From JAHFUA01 sp963808725 (lineage in GTDB: Bacteria > Acidobacteriota > Terriglobia > Terriglobales > Acidobacteriaceae), in assembly GCA_963808725.1 (NCBI GenBank), contig CAWEGO010000002.1:744001-808000 (forward strand): a stretch of 64,000 nucleotides of DNA, in the 5' to 3' direction. Under the pieces are notes generated by a model. The model ran no database searches and was not told the DNA's origin. It worked only from the letters and a program-made list of their open reading frames with translations. The translations under genes were made by a program, and so were the position numbers. Positions 17,348-25,600 of the stretch are shown here, piece by piece (position 1 is the stretch's first letter; each line of letters starts with the position of its first letter).

Positions 17348-18181
17348 ATGCTTCACCTGCTGTGGGTCATGTGCCTGGCCACCACTAGCTTGTCTTCTCT
17401 CGCGCAAACCCCCTCCCCTAATCAGCAGCCGGAGCCGCAGCCGGTCCCGGCAAACCGCGATTCGGGTGCGGTGACCGTGGAGGCGCCGCGCCAGCCTCTG
17501 CCGCCGCCCGCCGGCGCCTCGGCGCGCGACCTTGAGAAAGATGGCGACGAGCTGCGCTCGAAGAAAGCCTTCAGCGACGCCATCGACTACTATCGCGCCG
17601 CCATGAAGCAAGCCGATTCGGCCCAGCTCCACAACAAGACCGGCATCGCCTATCTGCAGTTGCTCCAGCTCAAAGCTGCGGAGAAGGAGTTCAACCACGC
17701 CATCAAAATGGACCGCACCTACGCCGAGGCCATCAACAACCTGGGCGTGATCTTCTATATGAGGAAGAAGTACGACAAGGCCATCAAGGAGTATGAGCGG
17801 GCGCTGAAGCTGAGCGACAGCTCGGCCTCCTTCCACAGCAATCTGGGGATGGCGTACTTCGAGAAGAGACAGTTCGAGAGGGCCAGCGCCGAGTTGATGC
17901 GCGCCCTGCAACTCGACCCCCAGATTCTCGAGCGGCAGGAGCTGGGAGGGATCGCGGCACGGATGGCCTCTCCCGAAGACCGCGCCCGCTACTCCTACAC
18001 CCTGGCCAGAATCTACGCCCGGCAGGGCAGCTACGACCGCAGCCTGGAGTATCTAAAGAAGGCCGTCGAGGAGGGCTACGCCCACATCAAGGACGTGTAC
18101 AAAGACGATGTCTTCGCCCGACTGAGGAAAGACCCGCGCTTCGCCGTAGTGATGGCGAAAACGGAGCCGCTGCCGAACTAG
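17348..18181 (+). CDS. Secreted TPR protein
   Basis: 277 aa from the ATG six bases after GGAGG. Signal peptide at about 1-20 (LHLLWVMCLATTSLSSLAQ), a Pro/Gln linker, then at least four tetratricopeptide repeats (KAFSDAIDYYRAAMKQ, KAAEKEFNHAIKMDRTYAEA, KYDKAIKEYERALKLSD, QFERASAELMRALQLDP). TPRs bind partner proteins; the partner is unknown. Likely periplasmic. Acts alone, flanked by repeats. Confidence 0.85.
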   Translation: MLHLLWVMCLATTSLSSLAQTPSPNQQPEPQPVPANRDSGAVTVEAPRQPLPPPAGASARDLEKDGDELRSKKAFSDAIDYYRAAMKQADSAQLHNKTGIAYLQLLQLKAAEKEFNHAIKMDRTYAEAINNLGVIFYMRKKYDKAIKEYERALKLSDSSASFHSNLGMAYFEKRQFERASAELMRALQLDPQILERQELGGIAARMASPEDRARYSYTLARIYARQGSYDRSLEYLKKAVEEGYAHIKDVYKDDVFARLRKDPRFAVVMAKTEPLPN

Positions 18182-18223
18182 CAGTCAGCAGTCAGCAATC
18201 AGCATTCAGCATTCAGCAACCAG
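18181..18223. repeat. CAGTCAGCAATCAGC tandem repeat
   Basis: Short tandem variants of CAGCAGTCAGCAATCAGCA begin at the TPR stop codon. A second patch of the same motif occurs at 3871-3897, directly after the GGDEF gene. Confidence 0.65.
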
Positions 18224-18306
18224 AGTCATTCTCCCGGATTTGCTCAGCCGACAGTCCATCGTCAGCCCTACGGGGAAGGTGTGGCTTAATATACTCATCT
18301 CCTCAC

Positions 18307-18717
18307 TTATACGTGAGCGCTTATGTATTGTTCTCGGCGTTGATTCATTGCTAGTTGGTCACAAAACTCCTTGATCGACTGGCGATCTGCATCTGTGAGG
18401 GATAGGAACTCGAAGCCGTGTTCCCGGTCAATTTGGTTGCGAACAAGCGCCAAGACCTTGAGCGGTGTTGACTGGCCCGGAACGGCAAATAGCAATTGCA
18501 CCATGCTGCCAACCGAAATGGGCTCCGGTAGGCTTGCGCCAAGTCCTGCCTCCGCGATGACAAAGCAATGCCCGACATAGGCACGCTCTTGTCGATCACG
18601 AACCCGCACGGGCAAATTGGTGCGATACCGAGGAAAGCGGCGACGGCTCGCGTGTTCATGCTCTTCGCCCGTTTGGGCACGTTCAGGGACGCGGGTGGAC
18701 GTGAATGGAATATTCAT
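18307..18717 (-). CDS. PilZ domain protein
   Basis: 136 aa. Residues about 25-125 form a PilZ-type beta-barrel (RRRFPRYRTNLPVRVRDRQE), a fold that often binds cyclic di-GMP. The RxxxR element is present as RRRFPRYR; the distal D/NxSxxG element is not convincing (IAEAGLGASL), so binding is uncertain. The GAF-GGDEF enzyme at 2.8 kb could supply the messenger. There is no signal peptide. It stands alone. Confidence 0.75.
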   Translation of the reverse strand: MNIPFTSTRVPERAQTGEEHEHASRRRFPRYRTNLPVRVRDRQERAYVGHCFVIAEAGLGASLPEPISVGSMVQLLFAVPGQSTPLKVLALVRNQIDREHGFEFLSLTDADRQSIKEFCDQLAMNQRREQYISAHV

Positions 18718-18827
18718 TGTTGCGAATTACAATAACGCTGACTTATCACCGGACGGTGTGACCTGGATCACAGTCGCAGTGACGAAGGTAATTGAACTTT
18801 AGACGGCACCACTCTGAATGCTGAGTG

Positions 18828-19430
18828 CTACTTTGGCGCATCCCCCCGCTCCAAATACGTCTTCACCACCGCATCCCAGCTCCCCCGCGCGCGCAGGATG
18901 TACTCGACGGCATCGCGGATGGCGCCCTCACCACCAGCGTGGGGCGTAACCCAATGCGCCTCCTGCTTGACCTCGTCGCGGGCGTTGGCAACGGCAATGG
19001 CGAAGCCGCAGCGCCGCATGATGGGCAGGTCGATGACGTCGTCGCCGATGTACGCCACTTCAGCGGCGACGATCTTCTCTTTTTTCAGGATCTCTTCGAA
19101 CACGCCAATCTTCACCCCCACGCCCTGGTAGACATACTCGAGCCGAAGGTCGCGGGCGCGCAGGGCGACGGTTTCCGAGGTGCGCTTGGTGATCAGCCCG
19201 GTCTTCACCCCGCCCAGCCGCGCCAGCGAGATGGCCGTGCCGTCGTGCGCGTGGAAGCCCTTGGCCTCGATCTCGTCGGCGGGTGCCCCACCCGGAGCCT
19301 GCCCCGAGCGGAGTCGAGGGGCCCGTGTTGGCAAAGGTGGGTTAGGAAGGATCCACAGCTTGCCGTCGGTCATCACGCCATCCACATCGAACAGCAGCAG
19401 CTTGATTTTTTTGGCGCGCGTCTTCGACAT
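18828..19430 (-). CDS. kdsC: Kdo-8-phosphate phosphatase with repeat-derived insert
   Basis: 200 aa HAD-family phosphatase that removes phosphate from Kdo-8-P after KdsA. Motif I is LLLFDVDGVMTDG with Asp15 and Asp17; later come GFHAHDGTAISLARLGG, TGLITKRTSETV and YIGDDVIDLPIM. Family members are about 170-180 aa. The excess is a Pro/Arg-rich piece at residues about 30-52 (PPLPTRAPRLRSGQAPG), encoded by an intergenic-type repeat. It falls in the loop just after motif I, ahead of IEAKGFHAHDG. The core is otherwise intact, so activity may survive. Confidence 0.9.
   Translation of the reverse strand: MSKTRAKKIKLLLFDVDGVMTDGKLWILPNPPLPTRAPRLRSGQAPGGAPADEIEAKGFHAHDGTAISLARLGGVKTGLITKRTSETVALRARDLRLEYVYQGVGVKIGVFEEILKKEKIVAAEVAYIGDDVIDLPIMRRCGFAIAVANARDEVKQEAHWVTPHAGGEGAIRDAVEYILRARGSWDAVVKTYLERGDAPK
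19283..19350. repeat. Repeat inside kdsC
   Basis: GTGCCCCACCC at the left and TTGGCAAAGGTGGG at the right resemble the arms of the palindrome at 7018-7050. In between is a CCCCGAGCGGAGTCGAGGGG palindrome. The reading frame of kdsC is kept through it. Confidence 0.65.
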
Positions 19431-19486
19431 GGGCGGGATTGTAGCAGGGCGGCCGTTGGAGCAGGCTCACCTTGCACCCACTCCCT

Positions 19487-19661
19487 GTCATGCTGAGCGA
19501 GTGCGGGCCGGTTTTGCCCGCAGGAGTCGAAGTTGAGGCGCCTAGCGGGCGTTGAGCCCGCTGCCGAAATCCCGAGCGCAGCGAGGGACCTCGAAGACCA
19601 GCTTCCAAATAGGGGTCCTTCGACTCGCGCGCCAGAACCGGGCGCGCTCGCTCAGGATGAC
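19487..19661. repeat. GTCATGCTGAGCGA...GCTCAGGATGAC element
   Basis: An intergenic element with inverted ends (GTCATGCTGAGCGA at 19487 and CGCTCGCTCAGGATGAC ending at 19661). Its right part repeats bases 18-68. It fills the gap between the kdsC promoter side and the zinc-ribbon gene end. Confidence 0.7.
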
Positions 19662-19671
19662 GGCGCTAAAA

Positions 19672-20001
19672 CTAAAAGTTCCCCGGCACAAATTCTTCAA
19701 TCGCCAGCTTCGACACCGCGCGGCAATTAGCGCACAGCAGCAGAGTCTCGCCGGGCGTGGAGTTGAGGACGGCCACGCGCAGGCTGCCGCAACTGGCGCA
19801 TCCCGTGGTGGGCTCATCCGAAGCCGGCTCGTCCGCGGAGATCGTGGTCTGCCGGTCGAAGTGGCCGGTCTTAGCGGTGTTCAGCTCGAAGGTGCTGCGG
19901 CAATCGGCGCAGACGTGGTTGAAGCAGCACTTCGGCTCGCAGGAGTAGACAATCTCTTTTCCACCGCACTTCGGGCAGGCGATCACGTCCTTCAGAGTCA
20001 C
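19672..20001 (-). CDS. Small zinc-ribbon protein
   Basis: 109 aa with three or four Cys pairs: ACPKCGGKEIV, CEPKCCFNHVCADC, GCASCGSLRV and LCANCRAVS. This looks like two zinc ribbons joined by a linker; the function is unknown. The start is GTG 20001, which overlaps the stop of the upstream membrane-protein gene by four bases (GTGA). That translational coupling supports this start over the longer open frame to 20379. Codes for a cytosolic protein. Confidence 0.75.
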   Translation of the reverse strand: MTLKDVIACPKCGGKEIVYSCEPKCCFNHVCADCRSTFELNTAKTGHFDRQTTISADEPASDEPTTGCASCGSLRVAVLNSTPGETLLLCANCRAVSKLAIEEFVPGNF

Positions 20002-20780
20002 GAGGCGATTGTACGGCGGGGATGAGTGAGTTCCCAGGACAACCCCACGACCAGGGCTTCTGCGGCGGCGGTGGAAATCGCCGTCACCACCGCAATGCCG
20101 GCGAGGCGGGCGACGCTGGCGCCCGGCAAGGTGATGGCCGCATCGGCTCGAACCAGCGCGCACAGGACGGGAAGCGCCGCCATGGCGGCCAGAATCGCAG
20201 TACGCTTGCCCGCCGACCACTCCGCGCGCACCGGCGTGTCTGATGCCGGAGCCTGCAACCACCATCGCCAAATCCAGACGGCCAGAAGCAGACACCCCAG
20301 CACCGAGCTGAAATATTGCAGCACCTTGTAGACCGGCCTGGCGCCCACGGCTGGGAGCGCGATCATCGTTTGCAGCCACATCCAGTGGTCATAGGCCAGG
20401 GTGCCCGAATGCGTAAACATGTCCCACAGCAGGTGCGTGGCGATCCCAACTGCTATCGACGCGGCGATGAGCGCGAATCTCTTGCCACCTCCAAACGAGA
20501 AACGCCCCAAATAGGGCTGAAGCCGCTGCTGAGCCGGAACCGGCAAAAGAGCGGCCAGCCCGCGCTTCACGCAGGCATGAAACAACCACAGGACGAAGAA
20601 TGCGGCGGGAAAGGTGATCAGCAACACCCCCGGCATCTGGTGGCCGGACCGATTTTGCGGCGCCAATCTGACGAAGTACTCGAAATCCGGCGCCAGCGCC
20701 CCCACCACCAGGGCGGATAGAACCAAACCACAACGCCGGAACGGCACGGCAGCCGCGGGATGGGCAAGCGTAAAAGGCAT
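19998..20780 (-). CDS. DUF4184-type integral membrane protein
   Basis: 260 aa with about six membrane segments. It begins MPFTLAHPAAAVPFRR, the typical DUF4184 start, and contains GALAPDFEYF and ATHLLWDMFTHS with conserved His and Asp residues reminiscent of metal-dependent membrane hydrolases. The role is not established. It is followed by the coupled zinc-ribbon gene. Confidence 0.85.
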   Translation of the reverse strand: MPFTLAHPAAAVPFRRCGLVLSALVVGALAPDFEYFVRLAPQNRSGHQMPGVLLITFPAAFFVLWLFHACVKRGLAALLPVPAQQRLQPYLGRFSFGGGKRFALIAASIAVGIATHLLWDMFTHSGTLAYDHWMWLQTMIALPAVGARPVYKVLQYFSSVLGCLLLAVWIWRWWLQAPASDTPVRAEWSAGKRTAILAAMAALPVLCALVRADAAITLPGASVARLAGIAVVTAISTAAAEALVVGLSWELTHPRRTIAS

Positions 20781-20886
20781 AGGCTCTGATTTAGAAGATA
20801 GCGCAAGTCGCCGGGTTTGTGGTTATGGGCGAATGTTTGGCGAAACGGAGCAGACGGGGTTGAGATAGCACTTCGGCTCGCTGGAT

Positions 20887-21633
20887 TCAATCGCCAGAGA
20901 TGCCCCTGCCAACGCCGAAGAAAACGGCAGACGCAATCCCCCCGCCGTAACAGAGCAACACCGGAAACCGATCTCCGGACGCGACGACGGCATACCAGGG
21001 GGCTGCGGCAAACGTCACGGGTAACAGAACAAACCCGACTACGACACCCCAGAATCCCGCTGCACGGTTCACGATTGATAAACAAACGATGAGACCCCAG
21101 ATCCCAAACACCGCCGTTGTAATCCATCCCATGACTGTGAAGACTCCACCAATAACCGACCGAAGGGAGCTAGCCATGTCGCCCTCCTTTTCATGCCGAC
21201 GAATCGCTAAAACCGTGAGAACGAGTAATGGCAACACGGCTAGATACACCACTTGTTCCCACCAATTAGGTGCGTGGGTCAACGGGGCAGCGTCTGTCCA
21301 AGAACCGCCCCGGCTTACGTATTGGGCTAACCCCCGTGTATTCCACAGTGCCACGCAAGATTTGAGAAACGCAAGAACAACCGCCGTTCGGAAGCGGTAA
21401 CGAGGCGCGACCATACTGCCCAGCACAACAAACCAAACGGGTCCCCAAGCCTGCCAAATGACCGTGTCGAGGAAGGGACGCACAGCCAGCGTGTGGTTTT
21501 GGAAGACTTCGAATATCGCGATGAAAGCCGTTCCCAGGCTCTGGGACAACAGATCACCGGCTAGTGCGGCTGGCAGGACTAGTAGCCATCGCACCGTGTT
21601 CGAAGCCCATGCTCGTTTCAGGACATTAGCCAC
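20887..21633 (-). CDS. Multi-pass membrane protein of unknown function
   Basis: 248 aa from a GTG start (ANVLKRAWASNTVRWLLVLP), with about six hydrophobic segments. The frame is open to 21807, but the extra 58 residues are not membrane-like and look non-coding. No family is recognised. Codon use is less GC-rich than in the neighbours, and the surrounding 21.6-22.5 kb looks accessory. Confidence 0.55.
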   Translation of the reverse strand: MANVLKRAWASNTVRWLLVLPAALAGDLLSQSLGTAFIAIFEVFQNHTLAVRPFLDTVIWQAWGPVWFVVLGSMVAPRYRFRTAVVLAFLKSCVALWNTRGLAQYVSRGGSWTDAAPLTHAPNWWEQVVYLAVLPLLVLTVLAIRRHEKEGDMASSLRSVIGGVFTVMGWITTAVFGIWGLIVCLSIVNRAAGFWGVVVGFVLLPVTFAAAPWYAVVASGDRFPVLLCYGGGIASAVFFGVGRGISGD

Positions 21634-22104
21634 GCTCGGTTCCCGAGTCCGGTTCGTGCGTGAGGCCGACCATAGAAGATCGCACAATAGTATGCCATCC
21701 AGAATGATGTGGCCGCACGGCAAAACCGGACGTTGCGTCCGGAAGGCGAAAAGCTCCGAAGCAGCCTTTGGGCGTATGGGCTGGGAGGCGGTTCTGCTAG
21801 CCGGCATTTCCGGAGGCTGCCCTGCAAGGTCATCCGGCCGGTGGTGTTTCAGTTTGGATTTGCGGGCTATGGCGGGCGGTCGCGGGATGTGGCAGGGCTA
21901 ACACCGAAGAACTCGCACAGCGCGGCTTCCAGCATTACGTCGCCAATCAGTGACACCCTTTAGCCAGCCGCGCTTGATCATGTCCGTCACTGGCAGATCA
22001 CCGAGGACCAGAGCCACCTCTGTTCGTGGCAGGAGCGGCGGTCTCTGAGCGATCACGTTTGGATTCTTGAGGAGATTGCTCTCCTCGCCGACTAGAATTC
22101 AGTA
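21634..22104. other. Gene-poor accessory stretch
   Basis: No intact gene is seen. It holds a small palindrome (CCGGACG TTG CGTCCGG near 21730) and, on the minus strand at about 21895-22085, the apparent remnant of a toxin-antitoxin-type gene described separately. Confidence 0.5.
21895..22085 (-). pseudogene. Frameshifted remnant of an HTH/ImmA-type protein
   Basis: Minus-strand translation gives LPVTDMIKRGWL in one frame and, after a shift, LIGDVMLEAALCEFFGVS in another. This order resembles the segment between HTH and metallopeptidase parts in HigA/ImmA-type proteins (a KRGWI element followed by a FFGV element). No start and no complete domain remain. The assignment rests on short motifs and is weak. 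Confidence 0.3.
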
Positions 22105-22299
22105 ATGACCAAAGAGTGCAAATGTGGGCGCGTGTTCGAGCTAAGAGACCACAAGTTCATACACCGCACTCCCGGCAAAATAATTTGCAAGTGCGGAGAG
22201 ACCGTGCATCGATGGTCAGGGTCGCGTGCGTGGACTGTTGAACGCGTACAAGATCTTCCAGAAGACAACGGGGATCCGCAGCCCTTCCGCTACGAGTGA
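22105..22299 (+). CDS. Small zinc-ribbon protein
   Basis: 64 aa (MTKECKCGRVFELRDHKF...) with two Cys-X-Cys-Gly units (CKCG twice), a pattern for one zinc site. Function unknown. The Cys arrangement and good local coding character support it, but the ribosome binding site is weak. It is 22 bases ahead of another small Cys-rich gene. Confidence 0.5.
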   Translation: MTKECKCGRVFELRDHKFIHRTPGKIICKCGETVHRWSGSRAWTVERVQDLPEDNGDPQPFRYE

Positions 22300-22321
22300 A
22301 ATGCGGTCTCAGGAATGACCC

Positions 22322-22528
22322 ATGGAAGTCAAAGCATGCGAGAAATGTCGGTGGTGGGAACGGGAGAAGAATCCCCTCCGTCACGACTGGGGTTGGTGCC
22401 TTCTCGCGATAAAGCCAGGCGGTGACTTTCAGGCGCTTATCGTGATTAGTGAAGACTGGACTGAAAACTCTCCCGCTTTACATACCCGCTCAAATTTTTA
22501 TTGCGCAAAATTTGAGCCCAGAGCGTAA
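22322..22528 (+). CDS. Small Cys-rich protein
   Basis: 68 aa with CEKCRWWER near the start, WGWCL in the middle and FYCAKFEP at the end. The C-x2-C-x-W ... W-G-x-C ... C-x-x-F layout recurs in small accessory and phage-type proteins of unknown role. AGGA lies eight bases before the ATG. It is probably co-transcribed with the preceding zinc-ribbon gene. Confidence 0.5.
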   Translation: MEVKACEKCRWWEREKNPLRHDWGWCLLAIKPGGDFQALIVISEDWTENSPALHTRSNFYCAKFEPRA

Positions 22529-22597
22529 ACCTGATTTCAGCAGAAGATCCCTGAAGCGGATAAATTGCAACTGAGACACTACCATCCGGGCGAATGC

Positions 22598-22626
22598 TTG
22601 GCGAAAGCGTCCGCATCGCTTAGAAT
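22598..22626 (+). promoter_or_regulatory. Sigma-70-type promoter of lhr
   Basis: TTGGCG at 22598-22603 and TAGAAT at 22621-22626 with ideal 17-base spacing. The expected start of transcription, about seven bases after the -10, falls on the lhr ATG at 22633, which suggests a leaderless transcript. Confidence 0.6.
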
Positions 22627-22632
22627 GTAAGG

Positions 22633-25600
22633 ATGCCTCCCGCCAGCGGGCCCTTGGGGTGGGCCCATCCGATCGTCGAGGAGTGGTTCGTGCGCCGGTT
22701 CGGCACCCCGACCGAGCCGCAGGAGCAGGGCTGGCCGCACATCCTCGCCGGCCGCACCACGCTGATTTCCGCCCCCACCGGCTCCGGCAAAACGCTTTCG
22801 GCGTTCCTGGCCTGCATCGATCGCCTGGTGCGCAAGGCACTGGCCGGCGATCTCCAGGACCGCACCGAGGTGCTCTATGTTTCGCCGCTCAAGGCGCTGG
22901 GCAACGACATCCAGAAAAACCTGGAAGTCCCGCTGAGCGAGATTCTGCAACTGGCGGGCGAGCGCGGGCTGCTGATGCCGGAGATCCGCACCGCCGTCCG
23001 CACCGGCGACACCCTGGCGCACGAGCGCCGCGCCATGCTGAAGCGGCCGCCGCACATCCTGGTGACCACGCCGGAATCGCTCTACATACTGCTCACCGCG
23101 GAGAAGAGCCGGCAGATCCTGCGCGACGTTGAGACGGTGATCGTGGACGAGATTCACGCCGTGGCCGACGACAAGCGCGGCGCCCACCTGGCGCTCTCGC
23201 TCGAACGGCTGGACGCGCTCACCGGCCGGAGGCCTGTTCGCATCGGGCTCTCGGCGACGCAGAAGCCGATCGAGCTGGTCGCACATTTTCTGACCGGCGC
23301 CAATCCCCACCCTTGGCAAAACCAGCCAAGGGTGGGGCACCCCTCCGATTGGGTGGTGGAATCTGCGCCGGCGATTGTCAACATCGGTCACCAGCGGCAG
23401 ATGGACCTCGCGGTCGAGGTCCCGGGAAGCGAACTCGGTCCGGTTGCCTCGAACGAGATGTGGGACGAGATCTACGCCCGCCTGTCGGAACTCATCCAGC
23501 AGCACCGTTCTACGCTGGTCTTCGTCAATACCCGGCGGATGGCGGAGCGCGTGGCCCACCATCTCGCCGAGATTCTGGGCGAGGACGCGGTCGCGGCGCA
23601 CCACGGCAGCCTGGCGCGCAAGCTGCGTCTGGCCGCAGAAAAGAAATTGAAGAACGGAGAAGTGCGGGTGCTGGTGGCGACCGCCTCGCTGGAGCTGGGC
23701 ATCGACATCGGCTTCGTGGATCTGGTCTGCCACTTGGGCTCGCCGCGCTCCATCGCGGTGCTCTTGCAGCGCATCGGTCGCTCAGGCCACTGGCGTGGCG
23801 CCGTGCCCAAAGGCCGGGTTTTCGCGACGACTCGCGATGAACTGCTGGAGTGCGCCGCGCTGGTGCGGTCGATACGTCAAGGCGAACTCGACCGCATCAT
23901 GATTCCCGATGCACCGCTCGATGTGCTGGCACAGCAGATCGTGGCCTCGTGTGCCGCAGAAGAGTGGAAGGAAGATGAGTTGTTCGCCCTGGTACGCCGC
24001 GCCTATCCCTACCGCAATCTGGCGCGTGAGGAGTTCGAAGCGATCCTCGTGATGCTGTCCGACGGCATCGCCGCCCGACGCGGGCGCTACGGCGCATATC
24101 TCTACCGCGACCGCGTGAACGGGCGCCTGCGCGCGCGGCGCGGGGCGCGGATCGCGGCCATCACCAGCGGCGGCGCCATTCCCGACAACGCTCTTTACAC
24201 CGTCGTGGCCGAGCCGGAAGGCATCGTCGTCGGCACGGTGGACGAGGACTTCGCGGTCGAGTCCATGAAGGGCGAGATCATGCTGCTGGGCAACACCTCG
24301 TGGCGCATTCGCCGTATCGAGGCCTCCGGCCGCATGCTGGTGGAAGATGCGCACGGCGCGCCGCCGGGCATTCCCTTCTGGCGCGGCGAAGCTCCGGGGC
24401 GTACCGCCGAGCTTTCCGAGCAGGTGGCGGAGCTGCGGGCGCGAATCAGCGATTTGGCGCGCGACCTGCGGCCCGGATTCCTCGATCGCACTTCACCCGA
24501 GATGGCGTCAGCAGTCGAATGGCTGGGCCGCGAATGCGGCCTGGACGACTCCGGCGCGGAGCAGGCGGTGCAGTACGTGGTCGAAGGACGCGCGGTGCTA
24601 GGCGAAGTGCCCACGCAACAGACCATCATCGCCGAGCGCTTTTTCGACGAGGGCGGCGGGATGCAGCTCGTCATCCATGCGCCCTTCGGCGCTCGCGTCA
24701 ACAAGGCCTGGGGACTGGCGCTGCGCAAGCGTTTCTGCCGGTCGTTCAATTTCGAGTTGCAGGCCGCAGCCACCGACAACGGGCTGAACATCGCGCTGGC
24801 TGAGCAGCACAGCTTCCCGCTCGCGGACGTTTTCCACTTCCTTCAGCCCGAAAGCATGCAGACGGTGCTCGAGCAGGCGGTGCTGACCGGGTCTCCCATC
24901 TTCGGGACGCGCTGGCGCTGGGATGCGGAGCGCGCCCTGGCACTGCTGCGCTTCGACCACGGCAAAAAAGTCCCGCCGCAGATTCAGCGCATACGCTCCG
25001 ACGATCTGCTGGCTTCGGTCTTCCCCGATGTGGCGGCGTGCCAGGAGAACATCGCCGGCGACATACAGATCCCCGACCACCCGCTGGTGCGCGAGGTGAT
25101 GAAAGACGTCCTCACCGAGGCTATGGATCTCGATGGCTTGAAGCAATTGCTGCGCGGCATCAGCTCTGGTGAGATTCGCTGCCTGGCTGTCGACACTCCG
25201 GTGCCGTCGGCGTTTTCGCACGAGATTCTGAACGCCAATCCTTACGCGTATCTCGACGACGCGCCCCTCGAAGAGCGCCGGGCACGTGCGGTGGAAATGC
25301 GGCGCACGCTGCCGGAATCGGTGCTCAATGAAGTGGGCGCGCTCGATCCCGAGGCCATCGCCGAAGTCCGGCAGGACGCCTGGCCGGAGGTGCGCGATGC
25401 CGACGAGCTGCACGACGTGCTGCAAACGTTGATAGCACTTCCGGAATCGCCCGCGTCACCGTGGTCTCTACACTTCGAACGGCTGGCAGCCGAACGCCGC
25501 GCCACCAGAGCAAAGCAGAACGGGGCCACCTACTGGGTCGCGGCGGACAAAGCGAAGAGCTTCCGCGCCATCTTTCCGCAGGCGCAGTTTGAAAGCGAAC

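Noticed and set aside
18181..18223. CRISPR array
   Set aside because: The CAGTCAGCA units are direct tandem repeats of a few bases without spacers; no cas genes are present in the window.
22579..23733. 384-codon minus-strand frame opposite lhr
   Set aside because: No similarity to anything recognisable; typical mirror of a GC-rich gene.
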